Of a stretch of 64,000 nucleotides of DNA, positions 13,290-23,842 are shown one piece after another. The stretch is taken from contig OX387611.1 of the NCBI GenBank assembly GCA_947568835.1, positions 4,220,001 to 4,284,000 of the forward strand. The letters are read 5' to 3'. The notes beneath the pieces were generated by a model that was given only the letters and a program-made list of their open reading frames with translations, did no database searches and was not told the origin of the DNA. Each line of letters starts with the position of its first letter. The first letter of the stretch is position 1. A program made the translations under genes and the position numbers. This DNA comes from Protonemura montana. Lineage: Eukaryota; Arthropoda; Insecta; Plecoptera; Nemouridae.

Positions 13290-14440
13290 TGAATGTCCCA
13301 GGTTCGATCCTGGTGGCCGGCGATCCTGGTAGTGAGAGCGCCATGTCTGCCTTGCATTCAGAAGGTTCCAGGTTCGATCCTGGTGGCCGGCTATCCTGGT
13401 AGTGAGAGCGCCATGTCTGCCTTGCATTCGGGAGGTCCCAGGTTCGATCCTGGTGGCCGGCTATCCTGGTAGTGAGAGCCTCATGTCTGCCTTGCATTCA
13501 GAAGGTTCCAGGTTTGATCCTGGTGGCCGGCTATCCTGGTAGTGAGAGCGCTATGTCTGCCTTGCATTCGGGAGGTCCCAGGTTCGATCCTGGTGACCGG
13601 CTATCCTGCTAGTGAGAGCGCCATGTCTGCCTTGCATTCAGGAGGTCCCAGGTTCGATCCTGGTGACCGGCTATCCTGGTAGTGAGAGCGCCATGTCTGC
13701 CTTGCATTCGGGAGGTCCCAGGCTCGATCCTGGTGGCCGGCTATACTGGTAGTGAGAGCGCCATGTCTGCCTTGCATTCGGGAGGTCCCAGGCTCGATCC
13801 TGGTGGCCGGCTATCCTGGTAGTGACAGCGCCATGTCTGCCTTGCATTCGGGAGGTCCCAGGTTCGATCCTGGTGGCCGGCTATCCTGGTAGTGAGAGCG
13901 CCATGTCTGCCTTGCATTCGGGAGGTCACAGGTTCGATCCTGGTGGCCGGCTATCCTGGTAGTGAGAGCGCCATGTCTGCCTTGCATTCAGAAGGTCCCA
14001 GGTTCGATCCTGGTGGCCGGCTATCCTGGTAGTGAGAGCGCCATGTCTGCCTTGCATTCAGGAGGTCCCAGGTTCGATCCTGGTGGCCGGCTATCCTGGT
14101 AGTGAGAGCGCCATGTCTGCCTTGCATTCAGGAGGTCCCAGGTTCGATCCTGGTGGCCGGCTATCCTGGTAGTGAGAGCGCCATGTCTACCTTACATTCA
14201 GAAGGTTCCAGGTTCGATCCTGGTGTCCGGCTATACTGGTAGTGAGAGCGCCATGTCTACCTTGCATTCAGAAGGTTCCAGGTTCGATCCTGGTGGCCGG
14301 CTATCCTGGTAGTGAGAGCGTCATGTCTGCCTTGCATTCGGGAGGTCCCAGGTTCGATCCTGGTGGCCGGCTATCCTGGTAGTGAGAGCGCCATGTCTGC
14401 CTTGCATTCGGGGGGTTCTAGGTTCGATCCTGGTGGCTGT
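13290..14440 (+). repeat. 70-bp tRNA-Ala-like minisatellite (17 T-arms)
   Basis: Period 70, read from GGTTCGATCC at 13301, 13371, 13441 and so on to 14421. Each unit has GGTAGTGAGAGCG (D-arm-like), CTTGCAT (anticodon-loop-like, TGC) and CCAGGTTCGATCCTGG, a T-arm with a B box that is perfect in almost every unit. GGCCGGC recurs every 70 bp and contains the palindrome GCCGGC, so adjacent copies can pair like an acceptor stem. D and anticodon stems are imperfect. Not a functional tRNA gene cluster as far as I can see. The 3' flank (ATTTGAGATATCATAGGG) may be the body of a tRNA-headed SINE. Confidence 0.95.
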
Positions 14441-15169
14441 CATTGCTGGCATTTGAGATATCATAGGGTTGCCTCTAAGTGCCTTTTATTTGCATAAAGA
14501 TTCGTGATTTTAGCAAAAATTTTAATAATTTTTCGGATCAAAAAGCAGATTTAGCTATATGATTTGTAACAAAAAAAAATGTATTTTTGATGAGAAATGA
14601 GATATAATTTAATGAGAGCGAGATCTTGCGTGAGCCTAAAGCTAAACAAACATTGGTTGTCGATAATCATTATTAAAATAAAAAATTCTAACCAAGAACG
14701 TGTTGTCAGATTAATTCGATTTCCCCACGAAAATCTACACGGCTTGCCGTCGAGCCACGCGCGTGGCCAATCATAGAATAGATTTTACAGCTGTATCTGA
14801 AACAAAAGGTGAACTAATTCGAGGAACAAACAGCGATTAACTCGACGGCCGAGACGTTTGGACGAAATTGGTCACAAAAAAAACGCATGGCGCGTGCGTT
14901 CGGACCAGATCACGCGCAGTCACGCACGCGCATGGTCGCATGGCAACGCACAATCATGAGCCCGGGCTGGAAAACAAGCGTCCAGTTTTATACATTTTTT
15001 TTTTTCGGATTCCTTAACGATTTTTCGTTTCTCTTGTTTGATTTTTTTACCAAAAGCTATCGAATTATTTTACAAGCAATCGCTGAGCCTACTAAACCTA
15101 AGGCTATGTCTGTACTTAAATTTACCTTTAATTAGGTTCAAAAAAATCTTCATCATTTTAAACTCGTTC
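14441..15169. other. No gene; CpG-rich patch at 14720-14960
   Basis: 14740-14770 and 14885-14955 are rich in CGCG and GCGC within AT-rich DNA. A short ORF there has no recognisable domain. Confidence 0.4.
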
Positions 15170-16100
15170 GCGATTAGACCAGTGTCACATGGCCCGTTGT
15201 CAGAACAGTGACAAAACAGTTTGAAGTGTTGGAAACATCGGTTCTCATGAGATCACCGAATTTAAGCAACACTGCGCTGAGTCAGGTATTGGATGGGTGA
15301 CCATTATACACATGACCAGTTCTGTTAAGGAAAGAGGTTGGAGGAATGAAAGTTTAGCAACACTGCGCTGCGCTGTGTCAGGTATTGGATTGGTGACCAT
15401 CATACACATGACAAGTTCTGTTCGGGAAAGAGGTTGGAGGAATGAAAGTTAAGCAACACTGCGCTGCGCTGAGTCAGGTATTGGATGGGTGACCATCATA
15501 CACATGACCAGTTCTGTTCGGGAGAGAGGTTGGAGGGATGAAAGTTAAGCAACACTGCGCTGGGTCAGGTATTGGATGCGTGACCATCATACACATGACC
15601 AGTTCTGTTCGGGAGAGAGGTTGGAGGGATGAAAGTTAAGCAACACTGCGCTGGGTCAGGTATTGGATGGGTGACCATCATACACATGACCAGTTCTGTT
15701 CGGGAGAGAGGTTGGAGGGAAGAAAGTAAAGCAACACTGCGCTGGGTCAGGTATTGGATGGGCGACCATCATACACATGACCAGTTCTGTTCGGGAGAGA
15801 GGTTGGAGGGATAAAAGTTAGTACAGCAACTTCACTCGCCTTGCTTATCAACCTCTCGACAGCATGGATTTGTGGAGAAATCCTGTTGTTCGCGTTGTAC
15901 CGTCCTTCGGAAGGGACGTTAAGCCGGTGGTCCCCTTAGTCTTCGACAGGAGTAGGCTACGTGCCGGCACCGGATTTCCCCTCGTCCCTCGTCCCATCTA
16001 AGCTATGCTAGGTTCATCATCATCCACTTATTCACCGACGCCATTAGACCAGTGCCACATGGCTAGATATCAAAACAGTGCATCGTTAAAAATAATAAAA
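15170..16100 (+). mobile_element. 5S-derived SINE with head, about 6 units, body and tail; older tail fragment in front
   Basis: 15170-15225 is a SINE tail fragment (AGACCAGTGTCACATGG). A new 5S head follows directly (GTTGGAAACATCGGTTCTCA, GATCACCGAATTTAAGC), then about six units, the body and the tail. Two early units carry an extra GCTGC duplication inside the 5S part. Confidence 0.92.
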
Positions 16101-16806
16101 TCCCTAATTAATTGGTTTAGTTATTAAGGCCAATTTTTCGGGTGATTGTGCATCGAAAGTGTTAAATTTAATAGTTATTTGATGAATTGCTATTTTAAGT
16201 GAGATGTATTTTACCCGCCTGTAGTTTTACATAGCATTCTTCAACCTGCATTTCAGTTTACACATCTTCATCTTCATCTCGGTCTTGCAATTATCAATTA
16301 AAGAATGCAGAGCAAGAATAAACGGCAAAAGTCAATGATCCGAAGACGCCGTTTTACAGAGGCGTGACTCCCCGAGTTTGTTTTGACATAAACGGGCAAT
16401 CGGTCATCCTGAAAATTGGCTGTGGCCAGCGCCCAACATAAAACAGCAGGAAATCGTGAAAGAAATGGCAAGATCAACGCTTTAGTAGCTACCAAAGTAG
16501 TCAACAAGATTTGTAATGCAGACTACCTGTAGATCATGAAGCAGTTGTTGGCAATCCTCTCTCAAATAAATTATTGTCTATTATAGGATATCGTAAATTT
16601 CTGTTTTTCGACGTTCATTTAAATACCAGGCTCTCAGATTATCTGCAAGCGATCAAAGATGCAGCGAGTGAACGTACTTTTATCCGGCTTGGGAGCCGCT
16701 AGTCGTTATGGGGTGTCATGTGGGCAAACTGTCATTTTAAAAAACACTAAAAATCACCTCCGCCAATATCCGCCATTTCCCTTTCGCTCTAAAGCTTTTG
16801 GCGTGC
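16101..16806. other. No recognised feature
   Basis: Short ORFs only. Confidence 0.5.
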
Positions 16807-16832
16807 CAAGATTTTCAATCTTGAAAATCTTG
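16807..16832. repeat. Perfect 12-bp-arm hairpin at the array edge
   Basis: CAAGATTTTCAA and TTGAAAATCTTG separated by two bases, immediately before the first 54-bp unit. Confidence 0.9.
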
Positions 16833-17795
16833 TGCTGGTATCTTCACTCACGGGCTAGACTGTAGCAATGCAGGGGACAGTCCTTGTGCTGGTATCTTCT
16901 CTCACGGGCTAGACTGTAGCAATGCAGGGGACAGTCCTTGTTCTGGTATCTTCTCTCACGGGCTAGACTGTAGCAATGCAGGGGACAGTCCTTGTGCTGG
17001 TATCTTCTCTCACAGGCTAGACTGTAGCAATGCAGGGGACAGTCCTTGTTCTGGTATCTTCTCTCACGGGCTAGACTGTAGCAATGCAGGGGACAGTCCT
17101 TGTGCTGGTATCTTCTCTCACAGGCTAGACTGTAGCAATGCAGGGACAGTCCTTGTGCAGGTATCTTCTCTCACGGGCTAGACTGTAGCAATGCAGGCGA
17201 CAGTCCTTGTGTTTGTATCTTCTCTCACGGGCTAGACTGTAGCAATGCAGGGACAGTATTTGTGCTGGTATCTTCTCTCACTGGCTAAACTGTAGCAATG
17301 CAGGGGACAGTCCTTGTGCTGGTATCTTCTCTCACGGGCTAGACTGTAGCAATGCAGGGGACAGTCCTTGTGCTGGTATCTTCTTTCACGGGCTAGACTG
17401 TAGCAATGCAGGGGACAGTCCTTGTGCTGGTATCTTCTCTCACAGGCTAGACTTTAGCAATGCAGGGGACAGTCCTTGTGCTGGTATCTTCTCTCACAGG
17501 CTAGACTGTAGCAATGTAGGGGACAGTCCTTGTGTTTGTATCTTCTCTCACGGGCTAGACTGTAGCAATGCAGGCGACAGTCCTTGTGTTTGTATCTTCT
17601 CTCACGGGCTAGACTGTAGCAATGCAGGGACAGTATTTGTGCTGGTATCTTCTCTCACTGGCTAAACTGTAGCAATGCAGGGGACAGTCCTTGTGCTGGT
17701 ATCTTCTTTCACGGGCTAGACTGTAGCAATGCAGGGGACAGTCCTTGTGCTGGTATCTTCTCTCACTGGCTAGACTGTAGCAATGCAGGGGGCAC
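16833..17795 (+). repeat. 54-bp minisatellite, about 18 units
   Basis: Period 54 (GGTATCTTCT at 16837, 16891 and on), with some units one base short. Each unit has GACTGT and ACAGTC around a 13-base spacer, a potential hairpin. Confidence 0.98.
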
Positions 17796-17834
17796 CTTTA
17801 TTGCCTACTTTGAAAATAAGAAAATATTATGATT

Positions 17835-18260
17835 CAGATGGGATTCAGTGGTGGATTCAATGTTTTGCTAGCCATGGAGATGCTGAGATCGCTTGACAGA
17901 GCTTCTCAATTCTGCTATCTTATGTTACCACGCGTATATCATGGCCTAGCATAGGAGGTTCAATGGTCGATTCAACGTTTGGTAGCCATGGAGATGCTGA
18001 GATCGCCTGACAGAGCTTCTCAATTCTGCTATCTTACGTTACCACGGGTATATCATGGCCTAGCATAGGAGGTTCAATGGTAGATTCAACGTTTGGTAGC
18101 CATGGAGATGCTGAGATCGCTTGACAGAGCTTTTCAATTCTGCTATCTTATGTTACCACGGGTATATCATGGCCTAGCATAGGAGGTTCAATGGTAGATT
18201 CAACGTTTGGTAGCCATGGAGATGCTGAGATCGCCTGACAGAGCTTCTCAATTCTGCTGG
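17835..18260 (+). repeat. 114-bp tandem repeat, about 3.7 units
   Basis: TTCAACGTTT recurs at 17971, 18085 and 18199, so the period is 114. Units include AGCCATGGAGATGCTGAGAT and ATATCATGGCCTAGCATAGG. Starts about 40 bp after the 54-bp array. Confidence 0.97.
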
Positions 18261-18588
18261 ACAAAGTGGCTTTTCCTTAAAAATAACAAACTATAAATCA
18301 AACAATTTTAAATCAAATTTCCGCTGCCAAAAAACTAAAAAGTATTTTTCTTGATAATTCTCTTAACTGGCAACGACTAGGTGGTGAAACCGAGGAACGT
18401 GCAAGCTCTGATATCGGGTCACGCTAGCGCAGCTCGCGTGTTTTGCCCGAAACATCTAATTATTTATCGTCGATTAAGTCCCACCTCGTCACGATCGTGT
18501 GGCCGGCGCGGTGTGCGGCTGCGCGTTTGAAAACGGTTCAAAGTTGTAAAATTATATGTTTAAAATATGAGCACCGGTTTTAGGAGGA
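18261..18588. other. No gene; GC-rich patch at 18370-18530
   Basis: GC-rich, with several CGCG and CACG motifs; no ORF of note. Confidence 0.4.
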
Positions 18589-18589
18589 T

Positions 18590-18621
<32 letters not shown>

Positions 18622-18643
18622 CTGGGGGGGGGGGGGAGGGGGG
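18590..18643 (+). repeat. Long poly-G tract
   Basis: 32 G, then CT, 13 G, A and 6 G. Could fold as G-quadruplexes. Exact length is likely unreliable in an assembly. Confidence 0.95.
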
Positions 18644-18929
18644 CTCGCTCCAGGTTTAAAGTTTACTAATGATCCAATAATTACGTGTGCTATTTGATAT
18701 TCTGGTACACGTCAATTTTATTTTTATTTTTATATGGTCAAATTTATGTTAATTATGTTTTCTTGAAGAAATAAATAAGTTGGTAAAATACATTTTTCAA
18801 TTATTATAGTTTTACTGGTTTTTTAATGAATTTGGTGAGATTTCATCAATTATGAAAATATGCTGAAAAGCCTGAATAGCCCAAAGACAGAAATTTGTTG
18901 ATAGAATTGAAAATTACTGAACTGAAAGA
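18644..18929. other. AT-rich spacer
   Basis: No supported feature. Confidence 0.5.
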
Positions 18930-19580
18930 ACCCTGAGTGTGGTCACCCATCCAATACCTGACTCAGTGCAGTGTTGCTTAACTTTCATCCCTCCAACCTC
19001 TCTCCCGAACAAAACTGGTCATGTGTATGATGGCCACCCATCCAATACTTGACCCAGCGCAGTGTTACTGAACTTTTATCCCTCCAACCTCTCTCCCGAA
19101 CAGAACTGGTCTTGTGTATGATGGTCTCCCATCCAATACTTGACCCAGCGCAGTGTTGCTTAACTTTCATCCCTCCAACTTCTCTCCCGAACAGAACTGG
19201 TCATGTGTATGATGGTCGCCCATCCAATAACTAACCCAGCGCAGTGTTGCTTAACTTTCATCCCTCCAACCTCTCTCCCGAACAGAACTGGTCATGTGTA
19301 TGATGATCACCCATCCAATACCTGACTCAGCGCAGTGTTGCTTAACTTTCATCCCTCCAACCTCTCTCCCGAACAGAACTGGTCATGTGTATGATGGTCA
19401 CCCATCTAATACCTGACGCAGCTCAGTGTTACTTAACTTTCATCCCTCCAACCTCTCTCCCGAACAGAACTGGTCATGTGTATGATGGTCACCCATCCAA
19501 TACCTGACTCAGCACAGTGTTGCTTAACTTCTGTGATCTCACAAGAACCGATGTTTCCAACACGACAAACCGTTCTGTTT
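18930..19580 (-). mobile_element. 5S-derived SINE, about 6.6 units with head, no body
   Basis: Minus-strand head at 19580-19530 (GTTTGTCGTGTTGGAAACAT, CGGTTCTTGTGAGATCACAG) followed by units down to 18930, where it stops inside box C. Body and tail are absent. Confidence 0.93.
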
Positions 19581-20425
19581 ATTCTCTGTAATTGAACGTT
19601 ATTAAAAATCAACTTTGCTTATCGAAGCGGTAACGAATCAAAAACCACAAAACCACATCAGGGCTGCGGTAGATCGACATTTGAATATCTGATAAAATAA
19701 TTGCTCCTATTCGTACAACGGCACGTGGCTGTTAATGTCATCATCGAATGAATTCAGATAAAGAAAAATACGAATCGAGACCGAAATCACCTCGAATTCT
19801 TCTCAGCCTTCGAAAGAAAGTCACGAAATCGCCTCAAGACTCGACTGAAATATCACTCATACGATACGTAATTGTATGGTATTACTGAAAAATGTCGACA
19901 TGGTTTTTGAATTTCTTGACAGATTCCATTTGAAATGTCATTGGACTCTAAAATCAAGAATTGTCTGATTGGTTGATTGGTTGAATTGTCTGGTTAAGTC
20001 TAAGTAGCAGGTGATATTGTTCTTTTGGCTGATCAATCATAGGTTTTGCTGAGAAGCAAACATGCAATTATAGTCACATGTCGTTTTTATCAAACATATC
20101 ATTAATTTTCTGTATCATTATTTCTGTACGCTTGTTTTATGTATCCAGTTAATATGACAGCTCGGTTTTGTTTTTTTGAATATAGTTAGTTACTTCCTAG
20201 TGACTTTGACAGAAGCGGCCGGTGGAATTGTTTGAAGTTTGCTGTGGTTGTATATCGTCGAAGATATTGATTGGAATCTTTCTTGACTTTGATTTGTTTT
20301 CTTTTGTTTTTGAAATCTTAAAAGTGGGGACGACGATCGGTTTTACCGGTTGATATACGGTTGACACGAATAGTTTCGAAATCTAAATGGTAAGTAAAAG
20401 TTATTACAATTTAGTCAAGACAAAA
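19581..20425. other. No recognised feature
   Basis: AT-rich; nothing supported. Confidence 0.5.
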
Positions 20426-21960
20426 CTGATGGTCACCCATCCAATACCTGAACCAGCGCAGTGTTGCCGAACTTTCATCCCTCTAATCTCTCTCCCAAAC
20501 AGAACTGGTCATGTGTATAATGGTCACCCATCCAATACCTGACCCAGCGCAGTGTTGCCGAACTTTCATCCCTCCAATCTCTCTCTCGAACAGAACTGGT
20601 CATGTGTATGATGGTCACCCATCCAATACCTGACCCAGCGCAGTGTTGCTTAACTTTCATCCCTCCAACCTCTCTCCCGAACAGAACTGGTCATGTGTAT
20701 GATGGTCACCCATCCAATACCTGACCCAGCGCAGTGTTGCTTAACTTTCATCCCTCCAACCTCTCTCCTGAACAAAACTGGTCATGTGTATGATGGTCAC
20801 CCATCCAATACCTGACCCAGCGCAGTGTTGCTTAACTTTCATCCCTCCAACCTCTCTCCTGAACAAAACTGGTCATGTGTATGATGATCACCCATCCAAT
20901 ACCTGACCCAGCACAGTGTTGCTTGACTTTCATCCCTCCAGCCTCTCTCCCGAACAGAACTGGTCATGAGTATGATGGTCACCCATCCAATACCTGACCC
21001 AGCGCAGTGTTGCTTAACTTTCATCCCTCCAACCTCTCTCCCGAACAGAACTGGTCATGTGTATGATGGTCACCCATCCAATACCTGACCCAGGGCAGTA
21101 TTGCTTAACTTTCATCCCTCCAACCTCTCTCCCGAACAGAACTGGTCATGTGTATGATGGTCACCCATCCAATACCTGACCCAGCGCAGTGTTGCTTAAC
21201 TTTCATCCCTCCAACCTCTCTCCCGAACAGAACTGGTCATGTGTATGATGGTCACCCATCCAATACCTGACCCAGCACAGTGTTGCTTAACTTTCATCCC
21301 TCCAACCTCTCTCCCGAACAGAACTGGTCATGAGTATGATGGTCACCCATCCAATACCTGACCCAGCGCAGTGTTGCTTAACTTTCATCCCTCCAACCTC
21401 TCTCCCGAACAGAACTGGTCATGTGTATGATGGTCACCCATCCAATACCTGACCCAGGGCAGTATTGCTTAACTTTCATCCCTCCAACCTCTCTCCCGAA
21501 CAGAACTGGTCATGTGTATGATGGTCACCCATCCAATACCTGACCCAGCGCAGTGTTGCTTAACTTTCATCCCTCCAACCTCTCTCCCGAACAGAACTGG
21601 TCATGTGTATGATGGTCACCCATCCAATACCTGACCCAGCACAGTGTTGCTTAACTTTCATCCCTCCAACCTCTCTCCCGAACAGAACTGGTCATGTGTA
21701 TGATGGTCACCCATCCAATACCTGACTCAGCGCAGTGTTGCTTTACTTTCATCCCTCCAACCTCTCTCCCGAACAGAACTGGTCATGTGTACGATGGTCA
21801 CCCATCCAATACCTGACCCAGCACAGTGTTGCTTAACTTTCATCCCTTCAACCTCTCTCCCGAACAGAACTAGTCATGTGTATGATGGTCACCCATCCAA
21901 TACCTGACCCAGGGCAGTGTTGCTTAACTTCGGTGAACCCGAGAAGCCAAACCGTTAATC
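20426..21960 (-). mobile_element. 5S-derived SINE, largest array (about 16 units), no body
   Basis: Minus strand. A degraded head at 21960-21930 leads into about 16 units of 91 bp, ending at 20427 inside box C. A higher-order pattern is visible: a block of units (around 20930-21230) is repeated almost unchanged at 21300-21600, including the AGGGCAGTATTG variant. This implies recent multi-unit duplication. Confidence 0.96.
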
Positions 21961-21977
21961 GAAATGACGGCGAGTGA

Positions 21978-22012
21978 TTCATTTGTAGTGTTTGACGACG
22001 CACTGTTTTTTA
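21978..22012 (-). mobile_element. SINE tail fragment
   Basis: TTTGTAGTGTTTGACGACGC plus ACTGTTTT matches the SINE 3' end on the minus strand. It lies 20 bp from the head of the previous array. Confidence 0.65.
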
Positions 22013-23029
22013 CTTTTCCTGCGATACATGCCCATAATGACTACCAAGATATTTGCAGAATTTGGGTATACTTTCCAAATATCCATTTTCAGTTTCGTAA
22101 ATCCTTTACCACTAGCAAAATAAGGAATAAATCCACTTTAAAATATTAAGTTTTCTAGTAAAACACCTTGCACTATAATTCTTTACACACTCCCGTAATT
22201 TTCCACCATTCATGAATATTTTCTAGTTTTTTTTCTGTTCATTTTTTCAAAAGTTTAAACCACATGATTTCAGATTTTCAGTCGTAAAGCACAAATCAAA
22301 ATCATTTTCATGCCTGAAACCAAGAATTATGTAAAACAATGCTAACATTGGTCGACAACGAGCTTGTCTAAAAATCGTATCGATTCAAATGACTGTAATC
22401 ATCAAAAGAACCCAAACAATCAAAATCAACGGAAGCATAATCCATTCAACTGTAATTTCCTAAAAAAAAGCCGAAAAACCAAACACCCTAGACAAAAAAA
22501 TAGCTTTTTTCCCACAAATATATGGAAATTTTAAGTCAATTCGCACCTGCCAATCTATCATCGACTCTGATATAACGCCTGATGCTATAGAACTCACACG
22601 GCTCATGCAGCTCTAGCCACCTTGCTTTTTTGAATTCGAAAATTATACGGGTCTGTATTTCTTTGTATTGCCGCTGCGGGCGCTTCGGTAGCTTATGTTA
22701 ATGAAGGGGTAAGCCCCGGAATTCTTTGGTTACCCATCTCATTAAGTATTAGCTGATTATGTAGGGTGCTAGGTTGTTCGGAGAGGATAAATAGTGGTGG
22801 TCATCGATCAGTATAGGTACCTATGTGATATAATATGTGAGAAATCTGGTTCGAAGCATAATGCTGATGAGATAGATGGCCGTTTGAATTTTATCATGAA
22901 TTGTTGGACAGTCGATTGGCGTTGGTTTAAACCGTATCAGAATTATTTCTTTGAAAAGGTGAATATTTTAAAATATAAAAAATATTTTATTATTGTTATG
23001 TTCAACATTAAGAAATATATTGACTGGTC
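22013..23029. other. No recognised feature
   Basis: AT-rich; an 81-codon frame at 22794-23039 has no recognisable features. Confidence 0.5.
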
Positions 23030-23125
23030 TTACCCTTGATAAAGTAACAGGTACAAGTTACGAAACGTTGGGAAATTCAGTTGTTCTTCACTTAGCATTC
23101 AAAACCCAGTTGAAATAGTTTTATT
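23030..23125 (-). mobile_element. Element F copy upstream of the unnamed gene
   Basis: Matches element F in reverse: ACCCTTGATAAAGTAACAGG, TACAAGTTACGAAACGTTGG, AAAACCCAGTTGAAATAG. Confidence 0.85.
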
Positions 23126-23520
23126 GATATATATATAATTTTTTTTAAATACTTATTGACTGTTTTTAAATAACTTAATTACCAAGAAAGCCCCGGAAAG
23201 TCATAGAACGCCATTTTTATAGTAAATCTGAATGTTGTTTGATTGATTTATAAGAAATACTTTTGGAAAAAAAAAGATTTTTATTATATATATAGGACTT
23301 TGTCAATTTTGGCGAAAATTAAATTTTTTTATAATTTCTCGGATTGTTTTTGAGTAGACAATCAAGTTAAGTCAGCCATTTTGAACCAGAATTTCAATAC
23401 TTTTTATTCCTTTTCAACCAACAATGCTTAAACAAAACAATCAGCATCAAAGAAAAAAACCATAGCAACAGAGCACTAAATTAAATAACTCCCAAAGATC
23501 AAAATTCCCTTCCCGTTGTA
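23126..23520. other. Upstream region of the unnamed gene
   Basis: AT-rich. No clear TATA or initiator pair identified. In-frame TAA at 23482. Confidence 0.4.
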
Positions 23521-23842
23521 ATGTCATCCGAATCCAAAATGGTCGCATTCGAGCGACAACTCCAACGCACAAAGCTGCTCGTGACGTTGACAACTGAAGC
23601 CAGAGACAAATTGCTCCTCAACGAGAAGTACCTTCGCCACTTACGAGGACTCCTGGAAGAAGGTAACAAGACCAGTGTTGACCTGAAACTCTGCCACGAA
23701 GAACGGTTCAACGAGGCTGTCGCGGCTATCCAAGAACTTGCCAAGGCGGTCGATGGCGTTGACAGAAACAAAGAAGCCGTTGATCAACTTCGAGAAAGAG
23801 TAACTGCACTCGGACTCAAAATCAGTATGCCGAATGCCACTG
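23521..23842 (+). CDS. Unnamed gene, exon 1
   Basis: 107 codons plus one base, ending ...KISMPNAT then G before the GTAAGA donor. It is clearly more GC-rich and codon-like than the AT-rich DNA before it. The charged heptad-like pattern suggests a long helix. Confidence 0.75.

Noticed and set aside
13290-14440. Cluster of functional tRNA-Ala genes
   Set aside because: D and anticodon stems do not pair properly and units overlap through the acceptor-like motif.
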